64,000 bases of DNA, taken from positions 124,001 to 188,000 of the forward strand of contig NZ_JAENIJ010000006.1 in the NCBI RefSeq assembly GCF_016595435.1, given 5' to 3'. Source of the DNA: Luteolibacter pohnpeiensis (lineage in GTDB: Bacteria; Verrucomicrobiota; Verrucomicrobiia; Verrucomicrobiales; Akkermansiaceae). Every line of letters begins with the position of its first letter. Within the stretch, counting starts at the first letter, position 1. The notes under the pieces are model-generated. The model was not told the origin of the DNA. It saw only the letters and a program-made list of their open reading frames with translations, and searched no databases. Made by a program: the position numbers and the translations under genes. Below are positions 1-7,238 of this stretch, in pieces.

Positions 1-106
1 TTGCGAGTTTCAGTAGTTTCATGGATTTGTGATTCGGGATGAAAGAGCACATGAAGTGCAAGGGAACGGAGGGATGTCCGGGAAAATTATTCCAATTATT
101 TGAAAA

Positions 107-907
107 CTAGTTGGCGGACCAGGAGACTTCGATCGGTTTCGGGGTGCCTTTGCCCGCGAGAACCAGGGTCAGTTCCTTCACCGGACCGTCCAAATAGTCG
201 CTTTTGGTCGCGGTCGCCGCCCATTCAGCACCGTCTTTTTCAAAACGGATCGGATTTTGATCCTTCACGGTGGAGGCGGACGCCGGAAATACCTCGCAGG
301 CACTTGGGTCGATCTTGGAATCTGCAGGAATTTTGAGGGTCAGCTTCAGCGCTGAATCCACTTCGGACACGCTCAAGGTAACGCCATCCATGGTTTTGGG
401 GACCTCGGCGATGGCTTTGGAAATGATCTCGGCACTGTCACTCGGGCTTGGCGTTCCGGGAGCGAGCTTGAGAGTGAGTTCCGCATCGCCGGGGACGCAG
501 GCGTTGTCATTGCAGGTGAGCCAGGAAATTTTTAAGCCGACCTGTGATGGGTTGCTCGCGGAATCCGGTGGGGTGAGCGTGATCGGGAAGGTGGCCTCGT
601 TGATGTAGCCGAATCCGGCCAAGCCGCCGGTGTTGAAAGAAATCGGGACCGGATAAGAAACATCGCTCGCTTTCCAGCCGTCTGGGAGGTCCCATTTCAG
701 GGAGAGCTTCATGCCTGCTTCGCCGGGATTGAGCCAGTAGCTGTGCCAGCCCGGCTCCATGCGGAGCTGCACTGCGGTTTGGATCGGCTTGCCAGGCTCG
801 AAGGTTTCGGACTCCGTCAGCCAGCTGGCTGCGGCGTGACCGGAGTGCACCTCTTGGGCAAACAAACTGCCGGAGGCAGCTAGGAATAGGGCGGTCTTGA
901 AAAGCAT
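107..907 (-). CDS. Secreted DsbD N-terminal-domain-like protein (266 aa)
   Basis: Exported protein resembling the periplasmic alpha domain of thiol:disulfide interchange protein DsbD. A signal peptide is visible (residues 1-18, ending SLFAQ), then a beta-rich domain with the family hallmark 'SWLTCNDNACVPG', which supplies Cys132 and Cys137, the pair that would relay electrons in DsbD. There is no membrane segment or thioredoxin domain, so it is a stand-alone alpha-like domain. Any membrane partner would lie left of the window. The ATG at 907 lies inside a perfect inverted repeat (901-925). Domain assignment is by motif. Whether it does thiol exchange or only keeps the fold is unknown. Confidence 0.75.
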   Translation of the reverse strand: MLFKTALFLAASGSLFAQEVHSGHAAASWLTESETFEPGKPIQTAVQLRMEPGWHSYWLNPGEAGMKLSLKWDLPDGWKASDVSYPVPISFNTGGLAGFGYINEATFPITLTPPDSASNPSQVGLKISWLTCNDNACVPGDAELTLKLAPGTPSPSDSAEIISKAIAEVPKTMDGVTLSVSEVDSALKLTLKIPADSKIDPSACEVFPASASTVKDQNPIRFEKDGAEWAATATKSDYLDGPVKELTLVLAGKGTPKPIEVSWSAN

Positions 908-925
908 GGAGGTATACCATGCTTT
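901..925 (-). promoter_or_regulatory. Perfect 9-bp hairpin enclosing a start codon
   Basis: Read on the minus strand, AAAGCATGG, a 7-base loop TATACCT, then CCATGCTTT. The ATG of the downstream DsbD-like gene (905-907) sits in the second arm, so the folded mRNA would hide it. This could be a translational switch, an operator for a dimeric protein, or chance. The pairing is directly visible and the function is inferred. Confidence 0.4.
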
Positions 926-1000
926 GATTTCTTATCGACGCAAGTGGAAGATCTCACAAGCGTTTGAAGAGGGGTGAAGCTGGCGCAGCGGGCTGCGCGC

Positions 1001-1786
1001 TTATTTGGCATTCGCCTGCACCGTTGCCGCGGGGTAGCGGTAGTGGCCGGTGATTTGGTAATCGAACAGAACGTTCTCCCACTTCACGCCGGAATCGAGA
1101 TGATGAACGATCCAAGGATGATTGCCGCGATCCAACGGTGATGGAACGACGATGCCAATGTGCGCGTCTCCATTTGGAAGTGTCCAAGTGACGATGTCTC
1201 CTGGATGGTAATCTTTTGCCTCCCGGCTTGGGCGGTTGTTCTCGTCAAGAATTTCATCGCCGTTGCGGCTGAAGAACCGCTGCAGGTTGGCAGCGCGGCG
1301 GTGGTCGATATTGGTATCGGGCCCGGTTGCTTGCCAGAGCTGTGGATAAAGACGGAAATTTTCCTCCATGTCATCATGCACCAGCTGTTGCAGGTCGATG
1401 CCGATCTGGCGGTAGCAGCGAATGATCACATCCTCCGCCTTGCCACGATTCAGCGGGATGTCGCCATTTGGATAATCAATGGTTCGGTAGGTATCGTCGT
1501 AAGTGACCGGGGCACTGCTGTAAGCGACGAGAGCGGCTGCGGCCAGCCGATCTCCCATGTTGTGTGAACTTTCCAAATTGGAAATCACCATGTTCGCCTC
1601 TTCGGCGGAAGTACCGGCCTGAGCGGCTTTCAAAAATGGAATGAACGGCCTGCCAATCATGAAGCCTATGCCAGCCGCAATTACCAGAATCACCCAACCG
1701 CCAAAAAAATTCGGACGCTTTGGTTTTTCCGGGCGAGGACCAATGTATTCGATGGTGTCGTAGAAGGCGGAGCGTTGGCGAGCCAT
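1001..1786 (-). CDS. DUF1287 family membrane-anchored NlpC/P60-like protein (261 aa)
   Basis: Matches the DUF1287 family, thought to be papain/NlpC-like hydrolases of unknown substrate. One N-terminal membrane segment (residues about 31-48) would place the rest outside the cytoplasm. The conserved core is visible: 'AEDVIIRCYRQIGIDL' with the candidate nucleophile Cys124, and 'PGDIVTWTLPNGDAHIGIV' with candidate His209. I chose the ATG at 1786. A longer reading needs a TTG at 1822 and adds 12 residues with no family look. A cell-wall role is plausible from fold and anchor, but the substrate cannot be read from the sequence. Confidence 0.75.
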   Translation of the reverse strand: MARQRSAFYDTIEYIGPRPEKPKRPNFFGGWVILVIAAGIGFMIGRPFIPFLKAAQAGTSAEEANMVISNLESSHNMGDRLAAAALVAYSSAPVTYDDTYRTIDYPNGDIPLNRGKAEDVIIRCYRQIGIDLQQLVHDDMEENFRLYPQLWQATGPDTNIDHRRAANLQRFFSRNGDEILDENNRPSREAKDYHPGDIVTWTLPNGDAHIGIVVPSPLDRGNHPWIVHHLDSGVKWENVLFDYQITGHYRYPAATVQANAK

Positions 1787-1899
1787 GGTTATGTGAAAAA
1801 AAAGTCTTTCAAGGCGAGACAAGCAGACAGAACGCCGAAGAGCGATGAATTTTATCGGTCATCTCACGATTTTTCGCGTAGGTCGGTTCTGGACATCTG

Positions 1900-2520
1900 A
1901 TGGAACGTCGGACAAACGGAGGAATGACGATTTTTGAAAGCCCGACACCCCTGCAATGGGGGGCGCTTGATGTGCCGTTGTTCGGCTTGGCGAAGGATTG
2001 GAACGGAAAAACGCTGGATGCTCCGGCGGCTTTTTCCCTGGCGAAAGATGCCGAACGGCTGTGGTTCGTCGCCAGCCACCAGAGGGCGGCGATGATTCAT
2101 CCGAAAGCTCGCCCGGGCCGATTCTGCACGGAACTGTGGAAGTATGATGTCGCCGAATTGTGGTTGGGTCACCCGGGGAGTGGGCGGTATTTCGAGTTCA
2201 ATCTGGCACCAAACGGGGCGTGGTGGACTTGTGAATTCACCGCGCCGCGCGTGCGAGAAGAGGAAGTGGAAATCGCCATGCCGGAGGTTGCGACCTTTTC
2301 GGAACTCGCGGCAGACGGCTCGTGGGTAGCGGCGATGGCAGTGCCATTGAGCTTGCTCCAAGCCCGACTCGATTTCGGCCCGGACACAGTGGCCAACGTA
2401 TCGTTCGTGCTGGAGTCTCCCAATCAACGGCTGCTGACGGCGACGGATCTCGGCGGCGGCGAACCCGATTTCCATCGACCAGATCGCTTCGGCAAAGTGG
2501 CTTTCACGCCGATCGTTTGA
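1900..2520 (+). CDS. Carbohydrate-binding family 9-like protein (206 aa)
   Basis: Resembles the CBM9-like/DOMON-type domain found in many Verrucomicrobia sugar-degradation loci. The clues are 'LWKYDVAELWLGHPGSGRYFEFNLAPNGAWW' spread over residues 78-105 and 'GSWVAAMAVPLSLL' near 147. No signal peptide is seen, so it may be cytoplasmic or the start may be wrong. An internal ATG at 1924 has GGAGG only two bases upstream, which is too close for a normal ribosome site, so the ATG at 1900 is kept with reserve. It converges with the MscS gene, with stop codons 7 bp apart. Ligand unknown. Confidence 0.6.
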   Translation: MERRTNGGMTIFESPTPLQWGALDVPLFGLAKDWNGKTLDAPAAFSLAKDAERLWFVASHQRAAMIHPKARPGRFCTELWKYDVAELWLGHPGSGRYFEFNLAPNGAWWTCEFTAPRVREEEVEIAMPEVATFSELAADGSWVAAMAVPLSLLQARLDFGPDTVANVSFVLESPNQRLLTATDLGGGEPDFHRPDRFGKVAFTPIV

Positions 2521-2526
2521 GGACGC

Positions 2527-4926
2527 TCAGGGCAGATTGGCCTTGGGCGGCGGCTCCTGTTTCGGGGGTTGCGCCTTGGCCCACTCGAATTGCAACGGTT
2601 CTGCCGCGCTGAGGTGAAGGTCGCGTTGCGGAAACGGAATGCTGATCCCCAAATCTGAGAAGCGCTTCCAGATCATGAAACGCAAGTCGCTCGCGACAAT
2701 GTTGAGATCGGTTTTGTCGTTGAACTCAATCCAGTAGTAGACCGTGAAGATCAGCGCGCTGTCGGCAAAATCATCGAAAATGACTTGAGGAGGAGGATCT
2801 TTTAGAACCAGGCCATGGCGATCGAAGCATTCCTTCAGGGTTTCGCTGACCACCTGCGGTGCGGATTCATAAGAGACGCCGATTTTCATCACCCGCCGCG
2901 ACAAGCGATTGGAAAGCGTGAGGTTGGAAATTTGGTTTTCCAGGAAGAGCGAGTTCGGCACGATGGTCTCGACACCATCCGCGCTGCGAAGGACGGAGGA
3001 TCGTGTGTTTACCTCAAGAATTTTCCCGGTGATAGAATTGACGCTGACGATGTCATCGACGCGGATTTTTCTCTCAAACAGCACGATGATGCCGCTGATG
3101 AAATTTTTAATCAGAGTCTGGGTGCCGAAACCCAAACCGATGGCAAGTGCACCGCCGAAGAACGCAAACACGGTGAGCGGGATGCGCAGCAGGTGCAAAG
3201 TCGTCAGGGCCAATACCGCGCCCACCAAAATCATCAGCCAGTTGCGCAACGTGTTGGCCTGCGCTTCAGCAATGCGGCCTCGACCGACCATGACGCGCTG
3301 CAATCTGCGGCTGAAGCGGGAGGAAAGCATGTAGGCGATGATGAAGAAAATCGCCGCGCTCAGGATCAAACCGAGTTCGATGCCTTGAGAGGTGGTGGTT
3401 TTCAAGCCATCCGGCCCGATTTCGGTGGTCGGAATCTCAAACAGCTTATGGGTCCAGACTCTACGAACTGCCCGGGTGAATTTTTCCCAGCTGAAAGAAA
3501 TCCACGAAGTCCAGGTCGTGGGGCGCGCCGCGTCTTCGAAATCGTCGATCCAGCGACTCAGGTTTTTGCGGTAGTATGAGGTGGTCTGGATCAAGCGCTG
3601 GAGTAGCAGCTGCTTTTCGAAAAGTGTCTCGCGCGTGGCCGTCGCCAGCTTTTGACGCTCGCTGCCGGAGTTTTCCTTGGCACTGATGGAATCTTGATTG
3701 GCCAAGTCCGCGTTGACGGCGGAAAGGTCGTTGGTCGATACCATTTCCCAAGCGCTGAGTCGATCGCGTGCGTTGCGGAGGTCCTGGAGAATGGCTTCAC
3801 GCTTGGTTTTGTTCTGCTCTTCCAGGTAGGCCTTCCGCTTGACGTAAATCTCCGGCATGAACGACTCCACGCTGGCCAGAGACTCCAGATTGTCCGCGAT
3901 GAATTGCAGGGCATCGGTCCGGGTTTCAGCGGAACTCACCTTGGCTTGGGCGAGGTCCAGATCTTCCTGGGCCGCAGGTGGATCGTTTTTGGCTTTGAGA
4001 AGATCGAGCGCGCTCTGAGCTTTCGCGCGTTCCGCGGTAACGGATTTGATGCGAGGGCGGATGGCGGCCGCTTCTTTTTTCAGTGCTTCGGCGCGCTCCT
4101 GGGCGGATGAGCGAAGTTTCTCAATGTCTTCATCACTGAGAGTTGCCTTCTTTTTGGCCGCTGTTGCTTGGCGATCCAGCAATCCGGTTTCGGATTTGGC
4201 GGTCTCAACCTGCACTTCAAGCAGCTCGATATTGACCCGCAAAGATTCGGTTCTGACAGCGATGAGCTTGGTGGATTCCGCGGCAAACTCCAATCGCCAG
4301 GCATTCGCTGCATTGTCCGGATTGGCGGCGTTTTCCTTGACCAGTTTCTGCGTCTGGTCCTGCAGATCGGAGCTTTCTTTTTGCAGTGATTCCAGACTGC
4401 GCTGAAGCAGGGAAATGGAGGATTGGTAAGTGGATGCTTTTTTTGCGGACCCATCCCGGCGATTGATCAGATCGTCCACCATGAGCCAGGAATAAGGCGG
4501 TGGGTCGGTGAAGCCGGACCAGCTGGATGCGGCTTCGCGAGCGGTCTCAAGCGCCTTTTTCTCGTTCGGGATCGCATCGAAATACGTCAACGCACGGCTC
4601 ACACCGCGGATGATCTGGTCCAGCGTTTGGCGCCGCGCCGCCAAGTCATCGGCGCTGATTCCCGCAGGCAAAGTCGGCGCCCCCTCGGAGTCGTCGAGTT
4701 TGGCCAGCTCACTGCGCGCGTCCGCCTGGATGCTTTTGAGTTTGTCGGCTCGCTGGGTGAGGGTCAGAGGCTTTGCCGAGGCGGCTGACTCTGATTTCGG
4801 CAAAAGGTTGGATAATTGTGCCGTTGCACGAGGCAGCAGAATCCCCAGCAGGGCCATGAACCAGACCAGCCGGAACGCCCGTTCACCAAGACGTGTGATC
4901 ACTTTGTTTTTCAAAACCACCTGCAC
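2527..4926 (-). CDS. Large MscS-family mechanosensitive channel (799 aa)
   Basis: Channel protein that would release solutes on hypo-osmotic shock. It starts with a signal peptide (to about residue 36, ending ATAQ), followed by a long periplasmic region rich in Lys, Glu and Ala heptads (about 50-480, coiled coil), several membrane helices (about 525-640), and the MscS pore/beta domain with 'FGGALAIGLGFGTQTLIKN' and 'ERKIRVDDIVSV'. Length and layout recall MscK/YbiO-type relatives rather than the 286-residue MscS. The start is GTG at 4926, three bases after the rsgA stop, so the two are probably cotranscribed. The C-terminus is Pro/Lys-rich. Family confidence is high; the exact gating signal is unknown. 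Confidence 0.85.
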   Translation of the reverse strand: MQVVLKNKVITRLGERAFRLVWFMALLGILLPRATAQLSNLLPKSESAASAKPLTLTQRADKLKSIQADARSELAKLDDSEGAPTLPAGISADDLAARRQTLDQIIRGVSRALTYFDAIPNEKKALETAREAASSWSGFTDPPPYSWLMVDDLINRRDGSAKKASTYQSSISLLQRSLESLQKESSDLQDQTQKLVKENAANPDNAANAWRLEFAAESTKLIAVRTESLRVNIELLEVQVETAKSETGLLDRQATAAKKKATLSDEDIEKLRSSAQERAEALKKEAAAIRPRIKSVTAERAKAQSALDLLKAKNDPPAAQEDLDLAQAKVSSAETRTDALQFIADNLESLASVESFMPEIYVKRKAYLEEQNKTKREAILQDLRNARDRLSAWEMVSTNDLSAVNADLANQDSISAKENSGSERQKLATATRETLFEKQLLLQRLIQTTSYYRKNLSRWIDDFEDAARPTTWTSWISFSWEKFTRAVRRVWTHKLFEIPTTEIGPDGLKTTTSQGIELGLILSAAIFFIIAYMLSSRFSRRLQRVMVGRGRIAEAQANTLRNWLMILVGAVLALTTLHLLRIPLTVFAFFGGALAIGLGFGTQTLIKNFISGIIVLFERKIRVDDIVSVNSITGKILEVNTRSSVLRSADGVETIVPNSLFLENQISNLTLSNRLSRRVMKIGVSYESAPQVVSETLKECFDRHGLVLKDPPPQVIFDDFADSALIFTVYYWIEFNDKTDLNIVASDLRFMIWKRFSDLGISIPFPQRDLHLSAAEPLQFEWAKAQPPKQEPPPKANLP

Positions 4927-4929
4927 GCT

Positions 4930-6033
4930 TCAGATCTCGCCTCGCTCGTCCTTCTCAAGTTGGATGCGATCGGCAAGGTTTCTTGCCTTCACGCGATGAT
5001 TGCGCTTTGCCCAGCGCTCTACCGCCATTTGCCGTTTTTCCGCACGCTTCAGCAACGCACTGATCTCGTTTTCCAAGTTGAGAAAGTTTTCGTATCTGCC
5101 CATGTCGAGTTTCCCACTATCCACCGCTGCACGGATCGCGCAACCCGCATCATTCCGGTGGCGGCAATCGCGAAACTTGCATTCGGCGGCGAGCGCTTCG
5201 ACATCGGCAAAACTGTCCCGCAGGGTGGTTTCGTCAGTCCACATCTGAATTTCCCGCATCCCCGGGTTATCGATCAACATGCCGCCGTTATCGAGTGGGA
5301 CCAGCTCGCGTGAGGTGGTGGTGTGACGCCCTTTTCCGGTGACCTCGTTCACCTCGCTGGTCCACTGCCATTCGTCACCATACAGCTGGTTGACCAAGGT
5401 GGATTTACCAACGCCGGACGAGCCAACAATGCACATGGTGACTCCGCGTTTGAGGTATTTTTTCAGAACCTTCAAGCCATCGCCTTTGATGGCACTCGTG
5501 ATGTGCACGTCGGCTTCGCTCCACAGAGCGGCAATCTCCGCCGCTGCGTTTTTACAAACCTCAGTGGGAAACGCATCCGACTTGTTGACCAGAACGACGG
5601 CCTTCGCGCCGCTCCTCCCGATTAGCATGAAATACCGCTCCATCCGGCGGATGTTGAAATCCGATCCGGGATCGGTCACCACGGCAACAATATCGACATT
5701 CGCGCCGATGACTTGCTCTTCCGAGCTTTTACCCGGCATTTTGCGTGAAAAACAAGTGCGCCGGGGCAGCGTCGCGCGGATCACATTGTCTTCATTTTCA
5801 CCGCCGACCTCGACGGCGACCCAGTCTCCCACCGCTGGCAAATCCGCATCGCGTGTCGCGGCGTGCCAGACACGCCCGCACAGGATGACATCAATCTCCT
5901 CGCCGTCTCCCAGAAATGCCCCGAAATTGATCGGAGACTCGCGAATCAAGCGCGCGGGTTCCCAGCCTTTCGCCCGGTAGGGAGCGAAGGCCTTTTCCAA
6001 ATCGTCGTTCCAGCCGAGGTCCTTCAAGGTCAT
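4930..6033 (-). CDS. rsgA: Ribosome small-subunit-dependent GTPase RsgA (367 aa)
   Basis: Late 30S ribosome-assembly GTPase. It shows the circularly permuted order diagnostic of the family: G4 'VLVNKSDA' comes before G1 'GSSGVGKST' and then G3 'DNPGMREIQMW'. A C-terminal zinc knuckle follows ('CKFRDCRHRNDAGC'), and a basic tail. An OB-fold precedes the GTPase. I chose the ATG at 6033, giving a start of MTLKDLGW as in relatives. A GTG at 6057 in the same frame would add 8 residues. It lies 3 bp upstream of the MscS gene on the same strand. Assignment is firm. Confidence 0.92.
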   Translation of the reverse strand: MTLKDLGWNDDLEKAFAPYRAKGWEPARLIRESPINFGAFLGDGEEIDVILCGRVWHAATRDADLPAVGDWVAVEVGGENEDNVIRATLPRRTCFSRKMPGKSSEEQVIGANVDIVAVVTDPGSDFNIRRMERYFMLIGRSGAKAVVLVNKSDAFPTEVCKNAAAEIAALWSEADVHITSAIKGDGLKVLKKYLKRGVTMCIVGSSGVGKSTLVNQLYGDEWQWTSEVNEVTGKGRHTTTSRELVPLDNGGMLIDNPGMREIQMWTDETTLRDSFADVEALAAECKFRDCRHRNDAGCAIRAAVDSGKLDMGRYENFLNLENEISALLKRAEKRQMAVERWAKRNHRVKARNLADRIQLEKDERGEI

Positions 6034-6192
6034 CCGCCCTGACGCTAGCGCATCCACAGCCGGTGTCGATTCCCGGGTTTTGCAGTCGTTGCAAAAAATG
6101 GCTCACGCTTCCTTCAGAACAACTTGCGGAATTCTCGACTGCCCGATGTTTGATCTTTCCGCTTCCGATAAAGACGGCGTAGAATTTTTTTC

Positions 6193-6690
6193 GTGGACCC
6201 CGAAATTCAGCAAAGACTCGACGATTTTATCCGCCGCAAAGGCCTGCGGAGAACTTCCCAGCGAGACAGCATCGTGCGCTCGGTCTTCTCGAAAGACGAG
6301 CACTTCACGGCTGAGGAGATTTTTGAGCGCGTCCGCAAAACCGATGCTGATACGTCGCGCGCGACGGTGTATCGGACCCTCGGTTTGCTGGTTGAAGCCG
6401 ATTTGCTGCGTGAAATCGACCTCGGGGATAACCAAACCACCTACGACCCGAATTTCCACGGCAAGCCTACGCACAATCACCTCGTTTGCATCGATTGCGG
6501 AAAAGTTCTCGAGTTCGAGGATGTGCACCTGGACGTGCTCAACGAATGCGTGACCCGGAGACTCGGCTTCAAGCCGATCCGTCAATCGATCAAAATCGAG
6601 GCAAATTGTGAGCAATTGCGGACCAAGGGACGTTGCCCTTCTCTGATTGCTACCCGTCTCAGTGGCAAGCGACTGCGCAAAAAGCGCTAG
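6193..6690 (+). CDS. Fur-family metal-responsive repressor (165 aa)
   Basis: Winged-helix repressor of the Fur/Zur/PerR superfamily. The recognition helix region reads 'SRATVYRTLGLLVEADLL' (about 55-72). The metal region includes 'HNHLVCIDCG' (His94, His96, Cys99, Cys102). The second cysteine pair is odd: Cys139 and Cys148 are eight residues apart, whereas most Fur proteins have a tighter pair, so the structural zinc site may be altered. The start is GTG at 6193. Which metal it senses cannot be read. A palindrome repeated at 6896 and 6956 in the following gap is a possible target, but does not look like a classic Fur box. Confidence 0.88.
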   Translation: MDPEIQQRLDDFIRRKGLRRTSQRDSIVRSVFSKDEHFTAEEIFERVRKTDADTSRATVYRTLGLLVEADLLREIDLGDNQTTYDPNFHGKPTHNHLVCIDCGKVLEFEDVHLDVLNECVTRRLGFKPIRQSIKIEANCEQLRTKGRCPSLIATRLSGKRLRKKR

Positions 6691-7238
6691 CATTTTTCCG
6701 TGGCCTCATCAGCGCTCGCGATTTCAGTTTAAAAAACTTCGTTTTTTCTGAAAGTTTTCGATGCGAATTCTGGTTTTAGGCTGAGATTGCACGTGCCCCG
6801 GCGGGCGCGTTCCGTTTCGGCCGGGTAGGGTTGAATGATTCGGTTTCCGAACCACACAATGCCTACCTTGCCGGAATGGAACTTGCCTGCTGATGATCAT
6901 GATGAAGGTGCAATGAATCCCTTTTTTTGATTCAAGTTCATCCAATGATGGTGCGATCATGATTCGGTCGATCCGGTGGTTCATCCGGCACGGTTTGATT
7001 TCAGTTGTTAGAAATTGTTAGATTTGCCGCTCTGTTGATTTCCAGGTGGGTCCCCTAGTGTGATTTGGAGTGATATTTTTTAAATCAGGTAAGTGGTTTA
7101 AAAGTAAGGCTATAGCATTGGGTGGGAAAATTTGTGGTGTGAACTTTGGAATAATTCCCCTTTGAGCGATTCCTAGGAGGCGATTCATCTCAATCAACTT
7201 TCCCTACACGAATCTAACGATCCCCCAGAGCAGACTTT
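6691..7238. other. 548-bp intergenic region with two ATCATGAT palindromes
   Basis: No convincing gene. It contains an A/T-rich inverted repeat near 6729-6747 (AAAAAAC, TTC, GTTTTTT) that lacks a GC-rich stem, so it is a weak terminator at best. It also has two identical 8-bp palindromes ATCATGAT at 6896-6903 and 6956-6963, and two tandem TGTTAGA words at 7006-7012 and 7016-7022. The last 200 bases are AT-rich and probably hold the promoter of the SulP gene. I could not fix -35/-10 boxes with confidence. Confidence 0.4.

Noticed and set aside
1-106. End of another gene at the left edge
   Set aside because: No open frame with family resemblance; treated as intergenic.
6729-6747. Rho-independent terminator after the Fur-like gene
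   Set aside because: A/T-only stem with 3-base loop; too weak.
7010-7030. Tandem TGTTAGA as part of a CRISPR or repeat array
   Set aside because: Only two copies, no regular spacing or spacers.
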